Below are positions 1 through 13,364 of a stretch of 64,000 nt of DNA, one piece after another (positions within the stretch are counted from its first letter, which is position 1; each line of letters starts with the position of its first letter). The position numbers and the translations under genes are program-made. Location of the stretch: NCBI GenBank assembly GCA_036785705.1, contig JAWUZG010000970.1, positions 3,196,501 to 3,260,500 of the forward strand, given 5' to 3'. This stretch comes from Acanthornis magna (lineage: Eukaryota > Chordata > Aves > Passeriformes > Acanthizidae). The notes under the pieces were generated by a model that had not been told where the DNA came from, did not search any database, and saw only the letters and a list, made by a program, of their open reading frames with translations.

Positions 1-2408
1 CAAAACAGCAGCTGTTTTGATATTAAAGGACAATGTTTTGCACACACTATCCTTGGCCTTTTCAATACCTTTAGTAATGATTAATTCTCCTGCATTGTAT
101 TTTCACAACAGTAATGATGCAGGAGGACATTTGGTTGTTTTAGAGGAGAAATAGGTCTGCCAGATCAGAATAAAGCATCTACAGGCTAATTTCCTGATGA
201 AAGAATTCTGTAGTGGATTAATCTAAATGTATTCTTTTCAGACAAATATCAAGAGAAAACACCTACGCAGTTAATCAGCTTTGCTGATTAGCACACACTA
301 ATTTTAATTTTAAGAAAACACCCTTAGCAGGAGAAAAGCATGTGTTTTCATGGAAACATAAATAGTATACTAACAGATTATCAGGCATAGAACAGAACCT
401 TATTTATAAACTTACAAAATTATTTGGGAGTAATTTTGCTGGTCTCTTTTTTTTTTTTTAATTAGGGCAGAGTAATTTATCTGCTCTTTATAGATAGTAG
501 AAATGCAGATGAAGTTTGTTGGAAGTAACTGCTCTTTATACCATTTCACTGGGGCTAGTGCAAACTTAAGAAGTGTTCCATCTGTTTTGTCAACCAAGAA
601 AATTTATATTTATTTCAGGTTCCTCTAGATATTCAATACTATACAGGATCAAATCCAGCATTAGAAAAATAAAGAAATATAAAACTTTAGACTATCACAA
701 TTAAAAATTTTGTGGCAAAAATTGTCTTATATAATAAATAAAATTAATATGGTATGGATAATGGAGATAGAATTGTAAAACAAACATTCCCCTATTTAAT
801 CGATCTCCTGACACTTACTTGCTCTGTCACACTGCACAAGTGACTGCTTCTCCATGCTTTAGCATTAAATGCTTTATTCATAAAACCACTTTGATAGTAT
901 TTTACTGTACCAGTTTCCTAGCATTTTGAGAATCTGACAGTACTTATTTAGTTAATAAAAATTCCACCAAAAAAAAGAAAACAAAGAAAATTAAGCCCAA
1001 AATTCCATGTTATCATACTAATATTTACACTGGTGTAGCAAGTTAACTCAGATCCATAATACAATGCTACTGTTGATATTATGTTGATTGCTCCACACCT
1101 ACGTTTACATGGACTTAACCCATACTGAAGTCAGAATGTATTTGTACATCATACTTTCTTTTTTTTCCCTGTAATTGTTGTATTTTCATGTGTCACAGCC
1201 CATATGAAGTTGATTCATCTATAACTACGTCAAGCTTTTAATAATGTGATTGCATGTTCAGGGGAAATGTCTCAGTATATGTGAAAGGAAGGAGATGCAT
1301 TTCAATACATGATTTCTGTTGTACCAAGGCTACAGTAGCCCCCTCTCTATGAGTACTTGGCTGCCTGCTGGAAGCTATGTTTTTGATGTCGGTGAAATGA
1401 GCAACTTTCCTTCAAAACTGGTGATTTTAATCCAAAAACCAGGTGTTTGCTTGCTCCGTTTGACCTTACGCAAAATTCAGCCTTGATAGATCTGAGCTTC
1501 CTCCTTTTAAAGGACACAGGATGGGCCCCACTTTAAATCTGACTGTTTATTGGATTTGATTCTTGACCCTTGAAGTCACTGGAAGAAGTCCTGTGGTGTG
1601 AAAGATATATCCAGTAGATAATACATGCCCCAAACATTCTTAGTGCAAGGGGAAAGGAAGGAAAGCAGCTTTACCTGGAAGCAGAGTAGATCAGCATGAC
1701 TGGAAGGGGCCTAAAGCACACAGCCTGACAGATTTACCCTTCCTCTCTCACATTCTGTCACAGCCTTCATAGCAGCAAGATCTTGATGCTTAATAGTGTG
1801 ATAAATGGAGTCAGGGTAAAAATGGAGATAAACAAAACATTCACAAGACTCCATTTCACCAGATATTTGTGTTCTCTGATGCTGTTTCTGACAAATTCGA
1901 GGTTCCTATGAGTCATGATAATTAAAATTACCCTGGCATTTAACATACCTATTATAACAGAAGATGCATATACCACTCCAAAATTTTATGCTATCACAGT
2001 ATGTTCTCTTGGATCACAATTTGGAGCTGAAAATTTGCATGGCAAGGGTTGCTTTGGGTATTTTCCCCATGAGAGCAAAATCAAATGCCATCCTAATATT
2101 TTATTTGCATCATGAGTAGACATACAACTAAAATTTCTAAGTTTTAATTATAGTGAGAAATAATGTATAGCAATAATAATTTCACATTTATTATCCCCAA
2201 AAGTGCAATTACCATTAAAATACATCTACATAATAATAACTGCATAACAGTTATTACACAACAATAACTGCAACTTCATAATTTACAGTACAGGTGAAAT
2301 TTCTGTATCCCTTATTCACTTCTCTTTATAGACTACTTAAAAATAACAACCCCACTTTAAAATTATTTTAAATATTTTATCTATAAATCTTTCTTTTTTC
2401 TTCCTTAG
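1..2408 (+). other. ADCY1: ADCY1 intron, 3' part (upstream exon outside window)
   Basis: AT-rich DNA before the first recognisable ADCY1 exon. I checked it for the preceding exon, which should end in phase 0 and encode the end of the TM8 region, and found none. An acceptor-like site near 619 opens only 17 codons before a stop and matches nothing in the family. No repeats or RNA genes recognised. Confidence 0.7.
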
Positions 2409-2498
2409 TGTTTTCCAGGGTGCCTGACAATACAAATTCGTACCATTTTGTGTATTTTTATTGTGATCTTAATATACTCCGTGGCTCAAGGCTGTGTG
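2409..2498 (+). CDS. ADCY1: ADCY1 exon: transmembrane segment 9
   Basis: First of nine ADCY1 coding exons here. Adenylyl cyclase type 1 turns ATP into cAMP and 3',5' pyrophosphate at the plasma membrane. It is stimulated by Ca2+/calmodulin and Gs-alpha and acts mainly in neurons. The exon is 90 nt, 30 codons in phase 0, between an acceptor (ttccttag) and a donor (gtgagt). It encodes a short cytoplasmic CFPGCLTIQIRT stretch followed by a hydrophobic helix ending SVAQGCV, closely matching mammalian ADCY1. This is about TM9 of twelve. The nine exons together encode 471 residues, roughly the C-terminal 42% of a protein of about 1,120 residues. The N-terminus, TM1-8, C1a domain and calmodulin-binding region lie upstream of the window. 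Confidence 0.93.
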
Positions 2499-5383
2499 GT
2501 GAGTATTTAAATCAAGTACCACTTAAGTTAGCATTCTGTTTAAAGAACAAGCTGGTGCAGACCCATTAAACACATCTCGTATTCTCATCTGATGAATTCC
2601 TACTTGTTTTATTATTCATACTTGCAGAGCATGCTTCTTCAAAATTAAATCCCTCAGCTGCAATTTGAACTTTCTTTGCCCTGAGACAGGGTATTGAATT
2701 AGGAATGGAAAAGCTATTAGCAAATTACACAATTAATTACAAATTAATACCTAGTCAAAACCAATATAAATTTGTATGTCAAACCTTAACATCATATAGA
2801 CTGCTGATGTCATGTGCTTTATGGGAAAACTGTTTTTAAATGTTCAACTTGCTTACTAGTTCAATGGCTAATATTTTGTGACAGACAAAGTATGGTGTCA
2901 AAACAAGATAACTTTTTCTATGTGGCAACTTACAGAACATATTTCTGTAATGGTGGATAATTAATTCTGTAACAGGTGGATATTTTTAGTCCAGGCAGAT
3001 CAGAAAAGCTAAAGAGATCTTAAAATATTGACAGTTTTGTGTAATGAGAAGAAGTGCTTACACTGTGCTACTTACATGAGCCATTCACATCTCCTGTCTA
3101 AAAAGCTTCTGTTGTATGAAGTGAATGTGCTCAATACTTCTGAAAATTGAGCTTCCTTTACTGTAGATTAGCAGAGAGTTCAACATGGTGGACTTGAATT
3201 CAAATGGTATACAAACTTCCACCTAAGTATTTATAATTTGGTTACCTTGTCAAATTCCTACCAGTCAATTTCAGCATTTTGGCTGCTATTGCTAACAAAT
3301 TAAACATGTTAGGGTACTCAACCCTAGAACCCAAGAATCCACACAAAAATAGCATGCTAAACACAATTGGAAATGCTGAGAAGGCAGATGTTTCAAATCA
3401 TGCCTCTCTGTGGGAATTCGACAATGTGTTCTGACCATTAAGAAGACATGAGCAATTCTTAGTGCTGAGATGCCAAGCCCTCTATTTTCTATTTTGTGTA
3501 TTCACTCACCCCTGATTCTGCCCTGAGAACATATACCAAGCTTATCCCCATGAACTGACTGGGAAGAGGATCCTTTTTCTGTGAATTCCAATGTCCTGAG
3601 AGGTACCAAGAATTACTGATGTTGAGACATTTCTGGGAATTCCTGAACATCAGCTGTGTGAGTAACACACAGCCCTAATAGCACACAGACATACATACAG
3701 TTCTTAATGTGGACATAAGCCCAAAATGCATAGAGCTTTGAGTGACTCCAGGCTAGCTTCTTAGCAAGTTCTGTCTATCCAGCTGTGGGATTGAGCTAAA
3801 TTAAGACAGCTAAAACCTTTGTCAATCAGCCTCCACAAATCTGACACTTACTTTGACCAAATGAAACAAGCACCATTGTTGCCACTTAGAGATGGTGAAA
3901 ATGAGAAACAGCCGTTGTAAGCCCTAATGCAATGTTGAACAGGGGAAGAAGACAGATTAGAATTCAGAAATTCTGACCTCCAACAGGCAGTGATCATTCA
4001 GTTACAATTTAGAATAGGTCACAAATATAACTCTATTCTTTCCTGAACAAAAATAACTTGTAACCTAAGGAGAAATGTTTAATCAGTAGAAATTATTCGT
4101 TCCTGAGAAGTAATGCCTCTAGAATTCTTATCTGTCAGAAGAGCTAGGTGTTGAGCTTTCACTACTGGTTGTACAGCAGATTATGTTTTCCTGGATGGAT
4201 TGCAGATCACTGATGAAGCCCTCATGCATGTGTATATTTTTGGATGAGTTTAGTATGAAAGAGTTTTTGAAGGATATTGAACAAAATCACATTTAAGGGA
4301 CTTTTTATTTCCTTCTATCTCATTTCATAGTGTTAACCATTATGAGTTTAACTCACATTTTATTTATTATGTCTCATCTTTCTAAGTTACTACAACCCCC
4401 TGTAAAATACATGGTTTAATCACCCTTCAGGTTGTCACTTACTTTACAGCATGCAATAAAATTTCATTGTCAGTGTTTGGGATGAAATAAAAAGGTCTTA
4501 CAATGCACTCAAAAGAGAAGCTTAAGTACAGGGCAGGGCTTATGTGACGGTGCCTGTTAAATCAATTTCACACTACCATCCCACTCTCCCCGCTTATACT
4601 AACTCTTGTCCTTTTCCTTTGTAAGGGGTGAAGGTTGGACTGCAGTTAAAATTGGAGCTGTAGGGACTTGCACTATTTGCCAGAAATTCCTCTCTTCCTT
4701 GGGTAACAGCTCTGAGATATGTACATGACATTGTCTTTAGAAAAATTTCCCCAAATTTCCGATAAGAAATATACTAAAAAACTTTTATTTCCCAGTCTAA
4801 GAAGGAAATGGAATTCCCTACATAACAGAAATGACAGGGATGATTAAAGATGAGTCCTTGTATTTGAATCATATGTGACAGCAGAAGTAGCTGTGAGATG
4901 GAAAAAGATATAATGTTTAGTTTTTCACTCAATTAAAATATTTTTTGTTTTGTGTTTAAATAATTGAAGTTTATATGATATACATAGTCAATAAAACAAA
5001 CACATTTATTTCTGTGCTCTGTACAAGAACCTTTGTCACCTGCATGGCCACATAAAATGTTAACTGAAGTTCCTTAATTTTGCAGGAATATGCTGGTTTA
5101 AGAATCTCTTAAGTCTGAGCACTGAGAGGGAAACTATTCAACTAAGCCCACACTTCAGTTATTTGCCCTTACTGGCATCTAATTAACAAATCGTGTCTCT
5201 CCCCTAAAACTCAGTGGAGCATTGCAGGAAAAGGAGACTTTAATACAGCATTGAGCTGGGTGGGAAATCCACAGCCAGATTTTTCCAATTAGGAATGAAT
5301 TACAGTCAGACTCCGTAGCAAATACATTTCTGTTTATTTGGCATTTAACTTTCTCTCCTTCTCACCTCTCCTGTCTTTTCTAG
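2499..5383 (+). other. ADCY1: ADCY1 intron (2.9 kb)
   Basis: Starts gtgagt and ends in a pyrimidine-rich tract and tag. AT-rich single-copy-looking DNA. I see no gene, RNA gene or recognisable mobile element in it. Confidence 0.85.
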
Positions 5384-5640
5384 GTTGGCTGCATGCCTTG
5401 GGTTTGGAATACCAATTCCAGCAGCTCAATAGTTATAATTTCTCCTGGTGGAACAAATAAAACAATGAATGAACTTCCATGTGACACAGCCCACTATGCT
5501 TTCCTTTCCTGTGTGGTGGGGACTCTCACCTTGGCAATATTTCTACGTGTATCTTCCTTGCCAAAAATGATTCTCCTGCTTTTTGTTACAATTTTGTACA
5601 TAGTTATTCTGGAACTCAGTGGTTACAGAAAAGCAGTGGG
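5384..5640 (+). CDS. ADCY1: ADCY1 exon: glycosylated TM9-TM10 loop, TM10 and TM11
   Basis: 257 nt: 85 codons plus two bases (GG) completed by the next exon. It starts VGCMPWVW and runs into an extracellular loop with two N-glycosylation sequons, NSS and NKT, where membrane adenylyl cyclases carry their sugars. Two hydrophobic helices follow, around AFLSCVVGTLTLAIFL and MILLLFVTILYIVILEL, joined by the conserved RVSSLPK. The exon closes with LELSGYRKAVG, aligning with mammalian LELSGY. Translating past the donor (gtaggt) gives an immediate stop, which supports the boundary. The loop is where the sequence departs most from the mammalian protein as I recall it. Confidence 0.93.
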
Positions 5641-6270
5641 GTAGGTATCTTGCAAAATTAAAGGAAAGGGTAATTTTCTATAGATAGTCACACATTGACT
5701 ACTAATCTCTTAATTGTCCTCTAGTGTTCAGTGCTGCCTAGGGCTATAGGGTCAGTAGGGCATATGAAATACTTCAGCCATCCTCTTCCCAGCAATTGTA
5801 TGATCTAGTAACATCCATCAACAGGAGATCAGCTTTCGGGAGGTAGCAACTGTTGTCCCATTGTTCAGTAGTTTTATGCTAATGTACCCCAGCTGAACAC
5901 ACTGTCATCTAACTATCATATGGAATGGAAGAACACAGTTAAAAATTTAACTTCCATATTTCAGCAGCCCCACCTAGTCCCAATTTCAATTAAGCTTTTA
6001 AGCTTTTCAGTGTTTTTATATTTCCTAATTAAAAATGTGTACACACATTACAAGAATGCATAACATTATAAAATCCTCAAGAAGTTGCATGTTGGTGTGA
6101 TGCAGTGATCAGATGTACTGTCACCCGTCACCCTGCCCAGATGAGCCTCTTCAGAAAAGGCTAGTGATTAGGAGATACCCATGTGTTCTAAACTAAAGAT
6201 CTGATACTAAAAATATGCAGTGTTAGGTATTAGATCTGGAATAACCCATTTATTTTCTTCTTTTTTTAAG
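5641..6270 (+). other. ADCY1: ADCY1 intron (0.6 kb)
   Basis: Short intron with a gtaggt donor and a T-rich acceptor (tttttttaag). Nothing else recognised. Confidence 0.85.
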
Positions 6271-6397
6271 GGGCGGCTCCTTTTATATGCGTGGCTATGA
6301 ACCAATACTAGCTATTTTGCTGTTTTCTTGTGCTTTGGCACTGCATTCAAGACAGGTGGACTTGAAACTGCGTCTGGACTACCTCTGGGCAGTGCAG
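6271..6397 (+). CDS. ADCY1: ADCY1 exon: transmembrane segment 12 and start of the C2 linker
   Basis: 127 nt. The first base completes a glycine codon and 42 codons follow. The product reads GGSFYMRGYEP, then a hydrophobic helix (ILAILLFSCALALHSRQ, TM12), then a basic cytoplasmic stretch VDLKLRLDYLWAVQ. That stretch is the signalling-helix region linking the second membrane cassette to C2a and is nearly identical to mammalian ADCY1. The donor is gtaaat. Phases at both ends agree with the neighbouring exons. Confidence 0.93.
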
Positions 6398-8164
6398 GTA
6401 AATTGCAGGACTTTGTAGTATCCATGGACACAAAATGATGTCTCACTTTTTGGTTTGGTTTTCAAATACTTTCAGGGCAAATTACTTGGGCTCAGAAATT
6501 CAAAATGTCTTTTGGGATTCACAGAGGAAGATTATTTTAGAGATTTCTTTCCACAGACCTATAAAATCCTTTTTTCCTGGATAAGTGGGTTTTTTTGTTT
6601 GTTTGCAGCTGTTCCAGTATATCATTCATCAAATAATATATTTATATCCAAGGTGCATTAGGAATAGACTGTTAACAGCATAAACTTGAGATAAAGAAAT
6701 TAAATCCATGGTGGTTTTTTATCTTCTATTACAAAAAGGAGTGAAAATAAATGAATATTCAGGTAAACTGAAAAGATGCAAATAAAACTGATAAAACTGA
6801 TAAAAGAAAATATTTAAACCTATATCATACAATGAAACTAAGGAATTCTTAAATTAGAAATTTATTTAGATACCAGGTGAAGGAACCTTTTTTTAAAATA
6901 TATTTTGTAACTGTTATAATCACAGCAAAACCCATAGAAATTATATTAGCCATAACACGGGCATCAAGATACGTCTGCTTCCTGCCACACCTCTCAGCAG
7001 TCCAATTCCCACCTCCAAAGTGTTTCACACTGGCCCCCAAGGGAAGGAGAAAGTTCAATGTGTAAGTTTGTTTGGTGGAATTTGGAAGTTATCCTTACAG
7101 TAAATCCTACACTCTTGTAGTTCACAGAGACCACATTTTGTTCTCATCTGTACCCTGTTAACTGTGTCCTCAAGAGGACTGTATAAATCATCACAGCACT
7201 TGCTTTTACACATAACATCAAGACTGGGACACACGGGTTACTGGTTGACTGGAACACATCCCTGGCTCCACTGTACTACCTAAAATGGAGAAATCATTTA
7301 TGACTTAGCTCTACTGTCTTCTGCTTGAAAAGTGAAGCTTATTAAGCTTCATTGGGGTTTCTTGTTTGTGTTGATGTCCAAGACTGCATTCCACTCCCTT
7401 CTGTTTTGAGATTATCTTGTTCTACAATTTCCATGAACTCTGTACTGTTCAGCTGAGTGGGACCATTTAATTTAATTTTTGTCCTGTGACCTGCAATATT
7501 GGCAGAAGCTCTGCCTGTCAGCCTCAGAAGCTTGTTTTGGATAAACTGATACTTGTTTCTGTTTACTGTGGTGCCAAATAAATTTTCAGATGGAAAAAAA
7601 GATCACCTGATTTTGAAATTCGGTGCAGCACATGTCTCACTGCATAGTCACTAACTTTATATGGGTTGGCACACAGTGGAAGTATGTGAGTGCCATATGA
7701 TCCATGAATACAAGACCTTCTGTATGTTATTTCTAGCCCTGAAATAGAGTAGCAGTAATGTACCAGTTTTGTTATCCTGTGACCTTTCAATGGATCAAGA
7801 GTGAGTTCCAGCATTTAAATACTTTTCATCATTCCAGCTATTGTGACTTGCATGGCAAACTGTGCATCCCTAATGGAAGTACTGCTTAAAGATTCTTAGT
7901 TTTAAGTTGGCTTTTAATTAGCAATGAATCAATTTAAAAAATTTAAGCACAGGAGTATGGGATGCTCATCTAATGAAAGGCCAGAACTGGACTTGGACAG
8001 TGGTAAAGGAAGAAATATGAACTTTTTCTGTTTTCTTGGAGACAGGTTATATAAAAATACCTAGTCATCTATCACTATTGTTAAAATCATTGTGCACTTT
8101 CTCCAATGGGAGAAGTAAGAGGAGATAAGACATCAAATTTCAATATTCTCCAGTGGCGTTTTTG

Positions 8165-8546
8165 TGTTGCGGAGGAATTCACGGGTCATCACACACAGAC
8201 CAATATGATCATGTGAAGCCGTTTATTACAGATCAGAAGGCTACTTATATACCTTTTCTACTTCTCTACATGCAAGCAATACATTGGTTACTAGCTACTT
8301 GTTTACACATCTGAACGAATCACTTAGAGCAATGGTGAGCTGCTGCTCTGCTCTGCCTTGCTAAGGTTCTACAACCTGCCATTCACACACTCCATTGTTT
8401 ACATTCTTGGAATTGTCCACACTTGGCAGCTACTTTCCCGCAGCTGCACTTCAAGGACCTATTTACCTTCTTGATTATTTTGCTCACCTAAGTTAAGGCT
8501 GGATTGTGCATGTCGCAGTGTCTTGACTGTTAAGAATCCTTCAACA
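8165..8546 (-). mobile_element. Solo LTR of an avian endogenous retrovirus (alpharetrovirus/ERVK-like)
   Basis: About 382 bp bounded by perfect 5-bp inverted ends, TGTTG at 8,165 and CAACA to 8,546. The flanking hexamers (tttttg and ttttcg) match at 5 of 6 bases, suggesting an aged 6-bp target duplication. On the minus strand there is a TATA box (TATATAA, 8,245-8,251) and, about 20 bp downstream, a poly(A) signal AATAAA (8,222-8,227). This tight spacing is typical of avian leukosis-type LTRs, where the signal sits just before a short R region. No internal retroviral sequence flanks it, so it is a recombined solo LTR. The family name is inferred from architecture only. Confidence 0.72.
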
Positions 8547-11500
8547 TTTTCGGGTACCATTTCAAAAGGTGCTTTTCATCTGAGAAAATCAAATGCCATT
8601 TTCAAATCTTTTCAATTGCAAATCAGAGACTTATGTGGTACCACCTTGTCTGTGAGATTTGCATGATGATAATGAGAAAGGAAAAAAATCAGTTTAGGTA
8701 GAAAATTCAGAATTTAGGGATCAACATAACTACCATTCTTTGAAATGAGTATGCTGAGTAGGTTCTTGGCTTTTTAGATGATCTGGGCATATACCTTTCA
8801 TCTTCTCAATTCCAAGTGGAAGATCCATTCCCTGTACAGTAAGTAATAGTGGATAACACGTTGAAAGAAATGCTGCTCTGCTTTCCACTCTGTGTATTGG
8901 TTACAACCGATCTTTAGTCCAAGGACTGATTAATGTAGCATGCAGAAGTACTGCCCCGATGGATGTTACAGAAGTGGTTATGGTGCTTACCTCTGCAAAT
9001 GGATAAGTGAAAAAAAAACCCCAAAACACTGTATTTGCTAGGTTCTTCAGCACAGTAAAAATCTGACTATTAAAAGCTTAGGAAACACCATTTATTGGGA
9101 GGGAATATCTACATTTTAAAGCCACCTTTGAATAGTTACCAAACTCCAGGCTACGAATTGTCTAACAGCCTTTAAGAGGAGACAAATAAGAGTCAGTTTT
9201 CTCTGACCACTGGACTGCAGGAGCCCTCTATAAGGTTAAAAGCAGTCTTGGTCATGTTTCTCTACAGCCATAGTACTACTTACCATTAAATCGTGTTGGC
9301 TTAACTTGGTTATATTTCTGGTAACAGAAGTTTTAGAAAGACCATCAACTTAGTGCACAGGACCTATGGAGATTTTCTGTTTTGCAAAGTGGGTGTGCTG
9401 GTTCTCTGTGCAGACACTGAATTGCATGAACCAAATGCTAAAGCTGGATTCACATGTCCCAGTAGCCAGACCCTGCAGTGTGAAGATGTTCCAACATGGT
9501 TCAGCATTTTAGGAGGCTTTTCAATTGCTGGCTTACATCTTGGGAGAATTTCAGACTCAAGGGCTTGTCTGGAAGCTTCAAGCACTTTGTTTGCATACTT
9601 TTAGTAACATTCATTGTTGGGCTAATCCTGTAAAAATATTCTCAGATGAATAAAAGCATTTTTGGCATAAGCTGCAATAAAAAGGATTTCATAGATAATT
9701 TCTTTTACTTTATCATGAGCAACAGTCTAGTACTACTAAATTATATTTTAAACAGTGAAAGTATCCTGAAATTAACCAGTAGGAATACATAGATACATAG
9801 TGGTCTATACTAAGGTCTGAAGAACACACACTTCCACACATTTTTTCTGCCACATCAGGAAAAAATGTGCTTCGAAGAAAAGCAGTTTCAAACAAGAAAA
9901 ACTGATTTAGAAAAATTGTACTGTTTCAAGATAAGTTAATCTAATTTCCATTCATCTAGGTTGCATTACCAGGACACAGAAAATACAGTAGAATTTATGT
10001 ACATCATGTGGAAAAAATATTACTTTTTATGGATGATATGTTGTTAAAACATTTATATTTGTACTTATTGTTGACACGTTAGTGGTGTTATAGAATTGTT
10101 GATTTTGCTAGGGTTTTTTTCTGTGTCAAATTTAACCTTTCTGAATATCACAGTATTTTCAGAAAACATCTGTTCGTTGTTTTCTTGATATTTTTAATAG
10201 GCTGCAGGAGGAGAATTTCATTTTCTGCATAACATTGTTGAATAATTCTGTGTTCCTCATATGACAATAACTACAGGAGCATTTTACTTATTTGTGAGTG
10301 ATAATCACTTTTGATTATGCACATTATTTAACAAAACTGAGAGGAAAAAAGAATGGACAAATAAATGCAAGTAGAAATTCATGAAGATGCTAAAACTGCC
10401 AAAAAATGTAGTTGCTCACTCACCCAGGATTTGTCAAGGGAAGAAAACAAGAATAATACAGTGGTATGACTGATAGGCACATTCTTTAGGGAATACTAGA
10501 ATATCATTCTGCTATCTTTTCTAGTCCATTACACTTGTAGGAAATATGAATTTTACCATCTGCAGGCAAGACTTACCAAGTGTCTTAACACTTCCATGCA
10601 AAAACCTGGCCCTACAGAAACAGTGTGATGGGTCTCTTCCCATCTTCCCATGGCTTTAGTGCCATCTTCAGGTACAAAAAATGAGATTTCTCTGGCACTG
10701 GTGCCCGGCTTCTTTTTAACTGAATCTTAGAACTGTATTTTTGTGTGGCATCTATTTAGTCAATGACTTTTCTACAGCATTTTGAAGCTTATTAAACAGT
10801 CAGGTGACACAACTGCTCAGACCACTTCCCAAACAGAGGATGGGTAATCACTTACCAGCATTGTAAAAACTGTGGGATTCTGGGTAGCTATGTAAAATAC
10901 AGCAGCTCTTAATTAGATTGATGTAAAAAGTGATAGTACCAAAAACATTTTAAATTTTGTCACCATGTCCAGTGTAAAATTAAAGCCTGCTTTTAAATAC
11001 TCCTGCTCTGCAAATACAGTTGGGTGCCACAAAATTACCTAGTTGCCACAAATACCAAACAGGTAAAAGCAAACAGCAGAATGTGAAAAATTATGTTGGT
11101 CATGCCAATACATTTTCTTTCTTGTTTTTTTTCACAATAATCTGCCTTGTTTTTTGAGACAATAGCTATTGCATAAATATCATCCTGGCAGCTTTCCTTA
11201 ATTAACCAATGGGAATAGAGGCAAGTAGATGAAGGTTTAGATGCCATTTAGCTGTTTGGATATTATTCCCAATGGGAATGTAAATACCTGTGATCTGTGC
11301 TGTTTTAATCTTTCAGCCCCAAGTACTCCTTCTCCCTTCTCAGTGTCTGTTTTGCCTGGGAAGGAATAATGCCTCCTGCTCCAAGAGTAGGCACTAGACG
11401 CTCATGAGTCAGAAGGAGAAAGGACAGTTTTTATTGCATTTTCTTGAAGAGCAGAAAGCAGAAAGCTGGAAAAAGGTCCAGAAAATGCAAGTAATCAGCT

Positions 11501-12281
11501 TACTTCCCTCCCATATATCTGTGTGATGGGATAGTTTCAGAGTCCTCACTGTTGAACGTGACCAGGGCTTTTTTTACTACACCTTCACTCCTTTATCTTC
11601 CCTTGTGAGAGATGCAAGGACATTTTTCCTCTTCCCCCAGGCGGCTCCTGAGGAACTGAATATATGAGAGCTGTCTTAGGCAGTGCAAGGCAAGAGGATA
11701 GATACTCAAGCTCTGTGCAGTAGTAGCAGAGGCGGTACACTTCAGTTCATATTCCTAAAGATCACTTTAATAATAAAGCACGATGTTAGGCATGGTGTGG
11801 GTGGATGGGTTAAGTGCAGTCCATGCAGAGACTCTCTCTAGGGTACCAGCAGCTATACAGCAGTATTGACCCAGTGTGTGGTCTAAGATAATATGCTTTT
11901 GCTGTTCAACATGAGAAAGTAACTCGGAATGCTATGCTGATTCCATAAATGTTCTGCTTCTAGTTCTGGGGCTAGGTCAGGCAGAGTTAACACAGATTAG
12001 TCTTCAGGGCACTGCATTGCCCCACATGGCCATTGTCAGCTCAAATTGCTCCCAGAACACATGGAAAGAGTGCATTCCTCTCTGTTGGCTAAGAGGTGCT
12101 TGGCTCGAAATAGGTCAGGGGATGAAAAAACAAGAGCATTCCCTTCCCCTTGTTCTGCTGTTTGCATAATTTGTCTCTGTTTTGGGTTTGCTACCATTAC
12201 CCATAGTATTATTCAAAGGCTTTCCATGACATTAGGGAATTTTACATGTGAAAATGGAAGATTTTCTCAAACCTTAGTGTT

Positions 12282-13229
12282 TGATTAATCTGACCATGTC
12301 CCAGGAAAGCCAAGACCCTTGCGCCCAAGCAGTCTGCCAGCATCCTTTTACGGGGATCCTTTACTGAGTAGTCTGCTAGATCAGAGTGCAGTTCAACTGA
12401 TTTTTTCAGGGTCACACGCCAAAAGAGAGACCTCCTCCTGGGTCTCCACAGCTTTACCCACTGACATCAACTGCTAGTGCCCTTGAAGGTCCCACATTAC
12501 CAGTTTGTGGATAACACTCTTTATTAATAAAAAAACATGGTGAGAAGTTAAGGTTTGAGGATTGCTGGTGATAGTATCTGACTGCAAAAATGTATTCAAA
12601 GCAATATATTGACAAGCTCTTATCCCCAGTTAGAGCTATCTCCAGATAATCATTCAGCATGCATAGAGTACACTTCTTACTCCATAGGTGTCCATATGGG
12701 GGAGAAGAGAGGTTCAGCCTGCCAACTGATCCCAGAAGTTACGATGGAGTCTTCTCCCCTTTTGTAACTCACTTTTATACTACTTCTTTAATTTTATGCA
12801 AAGCCTGGGTGACATGAGTCATACATCTTACCCAGTGAGGGGAGATTGTGCCTTGGAGGCAGATAACATCAGATGCTACACTACAGTATCTGAGATAACC
12901 TTGGGATGGGGATATATGTCAATCCAAGGAGGGTGATTTTGCCATGGTTGCTGATTCAACAGCAGGACACCTTTCTACATCTCCCTTGGCTTCCAGATGC
13001 TGTGTGGCTTTTCAACTAAAAAGTACCATTGAGTACCCTCCTGTGCAAGGATTTCAACAGAGCCTGGTTGCAGTGTCTCCACTCCACTCCACTCCACTCC
13101 ACTCCACTCCACTCCACTCCACTCCACTCCACTCCACTCCACTCCACCCTCCATTTAGTCCCCTCTAGACTGTATTCTGTATGGGAAGTTGGGTGTGCTG
13201 ACTGCGTTCCATCCAGGGAGTAGCAATCA
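12282..13229 (-). mobile_element. Probable degenerate 3' LTR (ERVL-like or unclassified)
   Basis: Read on the minus strand, a polypurine tract (AGGGGGAA, within 13,233-13,240) is followed after three bases by TGATTGC, a likely LTR start at 13,229. Inside are a TATA box (TATAAAA, 12,773-12,779) and an AATAAA poly(A) signal (12,520-12,525), about 250 bp apart, implying a long R region unlike the compact LTR at 8.2 kb. The far end TTAATCA at 12,282-12,288 gives a five-base inverted match to the start. An ACTCC pentamer array lies inside the presumed U3. The ends are tentative. Confidence 0.42.
13077..13146. repeat. (ACTCC)n pentanucleotide microsatellite
   Basis: Thirteen perfect ACTCC units at 13,081-13,145 plus partial units at each edge. 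It lies in the presumed U3 of the degenerate LTR element, so it probably expanded after insertion. Confidence 0.97.
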
Positions 13230-13364
13230 TACTTCCCCCTATATTTTCCATAATGTTATCTTTACTTCCAGTTGTTTTCCCACAATCTCATTTTTGGCAA
13301 CTGAACCTTCTCAGAGTCAAAATTAGTTAACAGTTTCACATCCAAGGAGGGGAAGAGACACTTT

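Noticed and set aside
619..680. Possible upstream ADCY1 exon after tatttatttcag
   Set aside because: Only 17 codons before a stop, no donor in frame and no resemblance to adenylyl cyclase sequence.
13081..13145. Regular repeat array considered as a CRISPR-like structure
   Set aside because: It is a simple ACTCC microsatellite without spacers, in a vertebrate genome.
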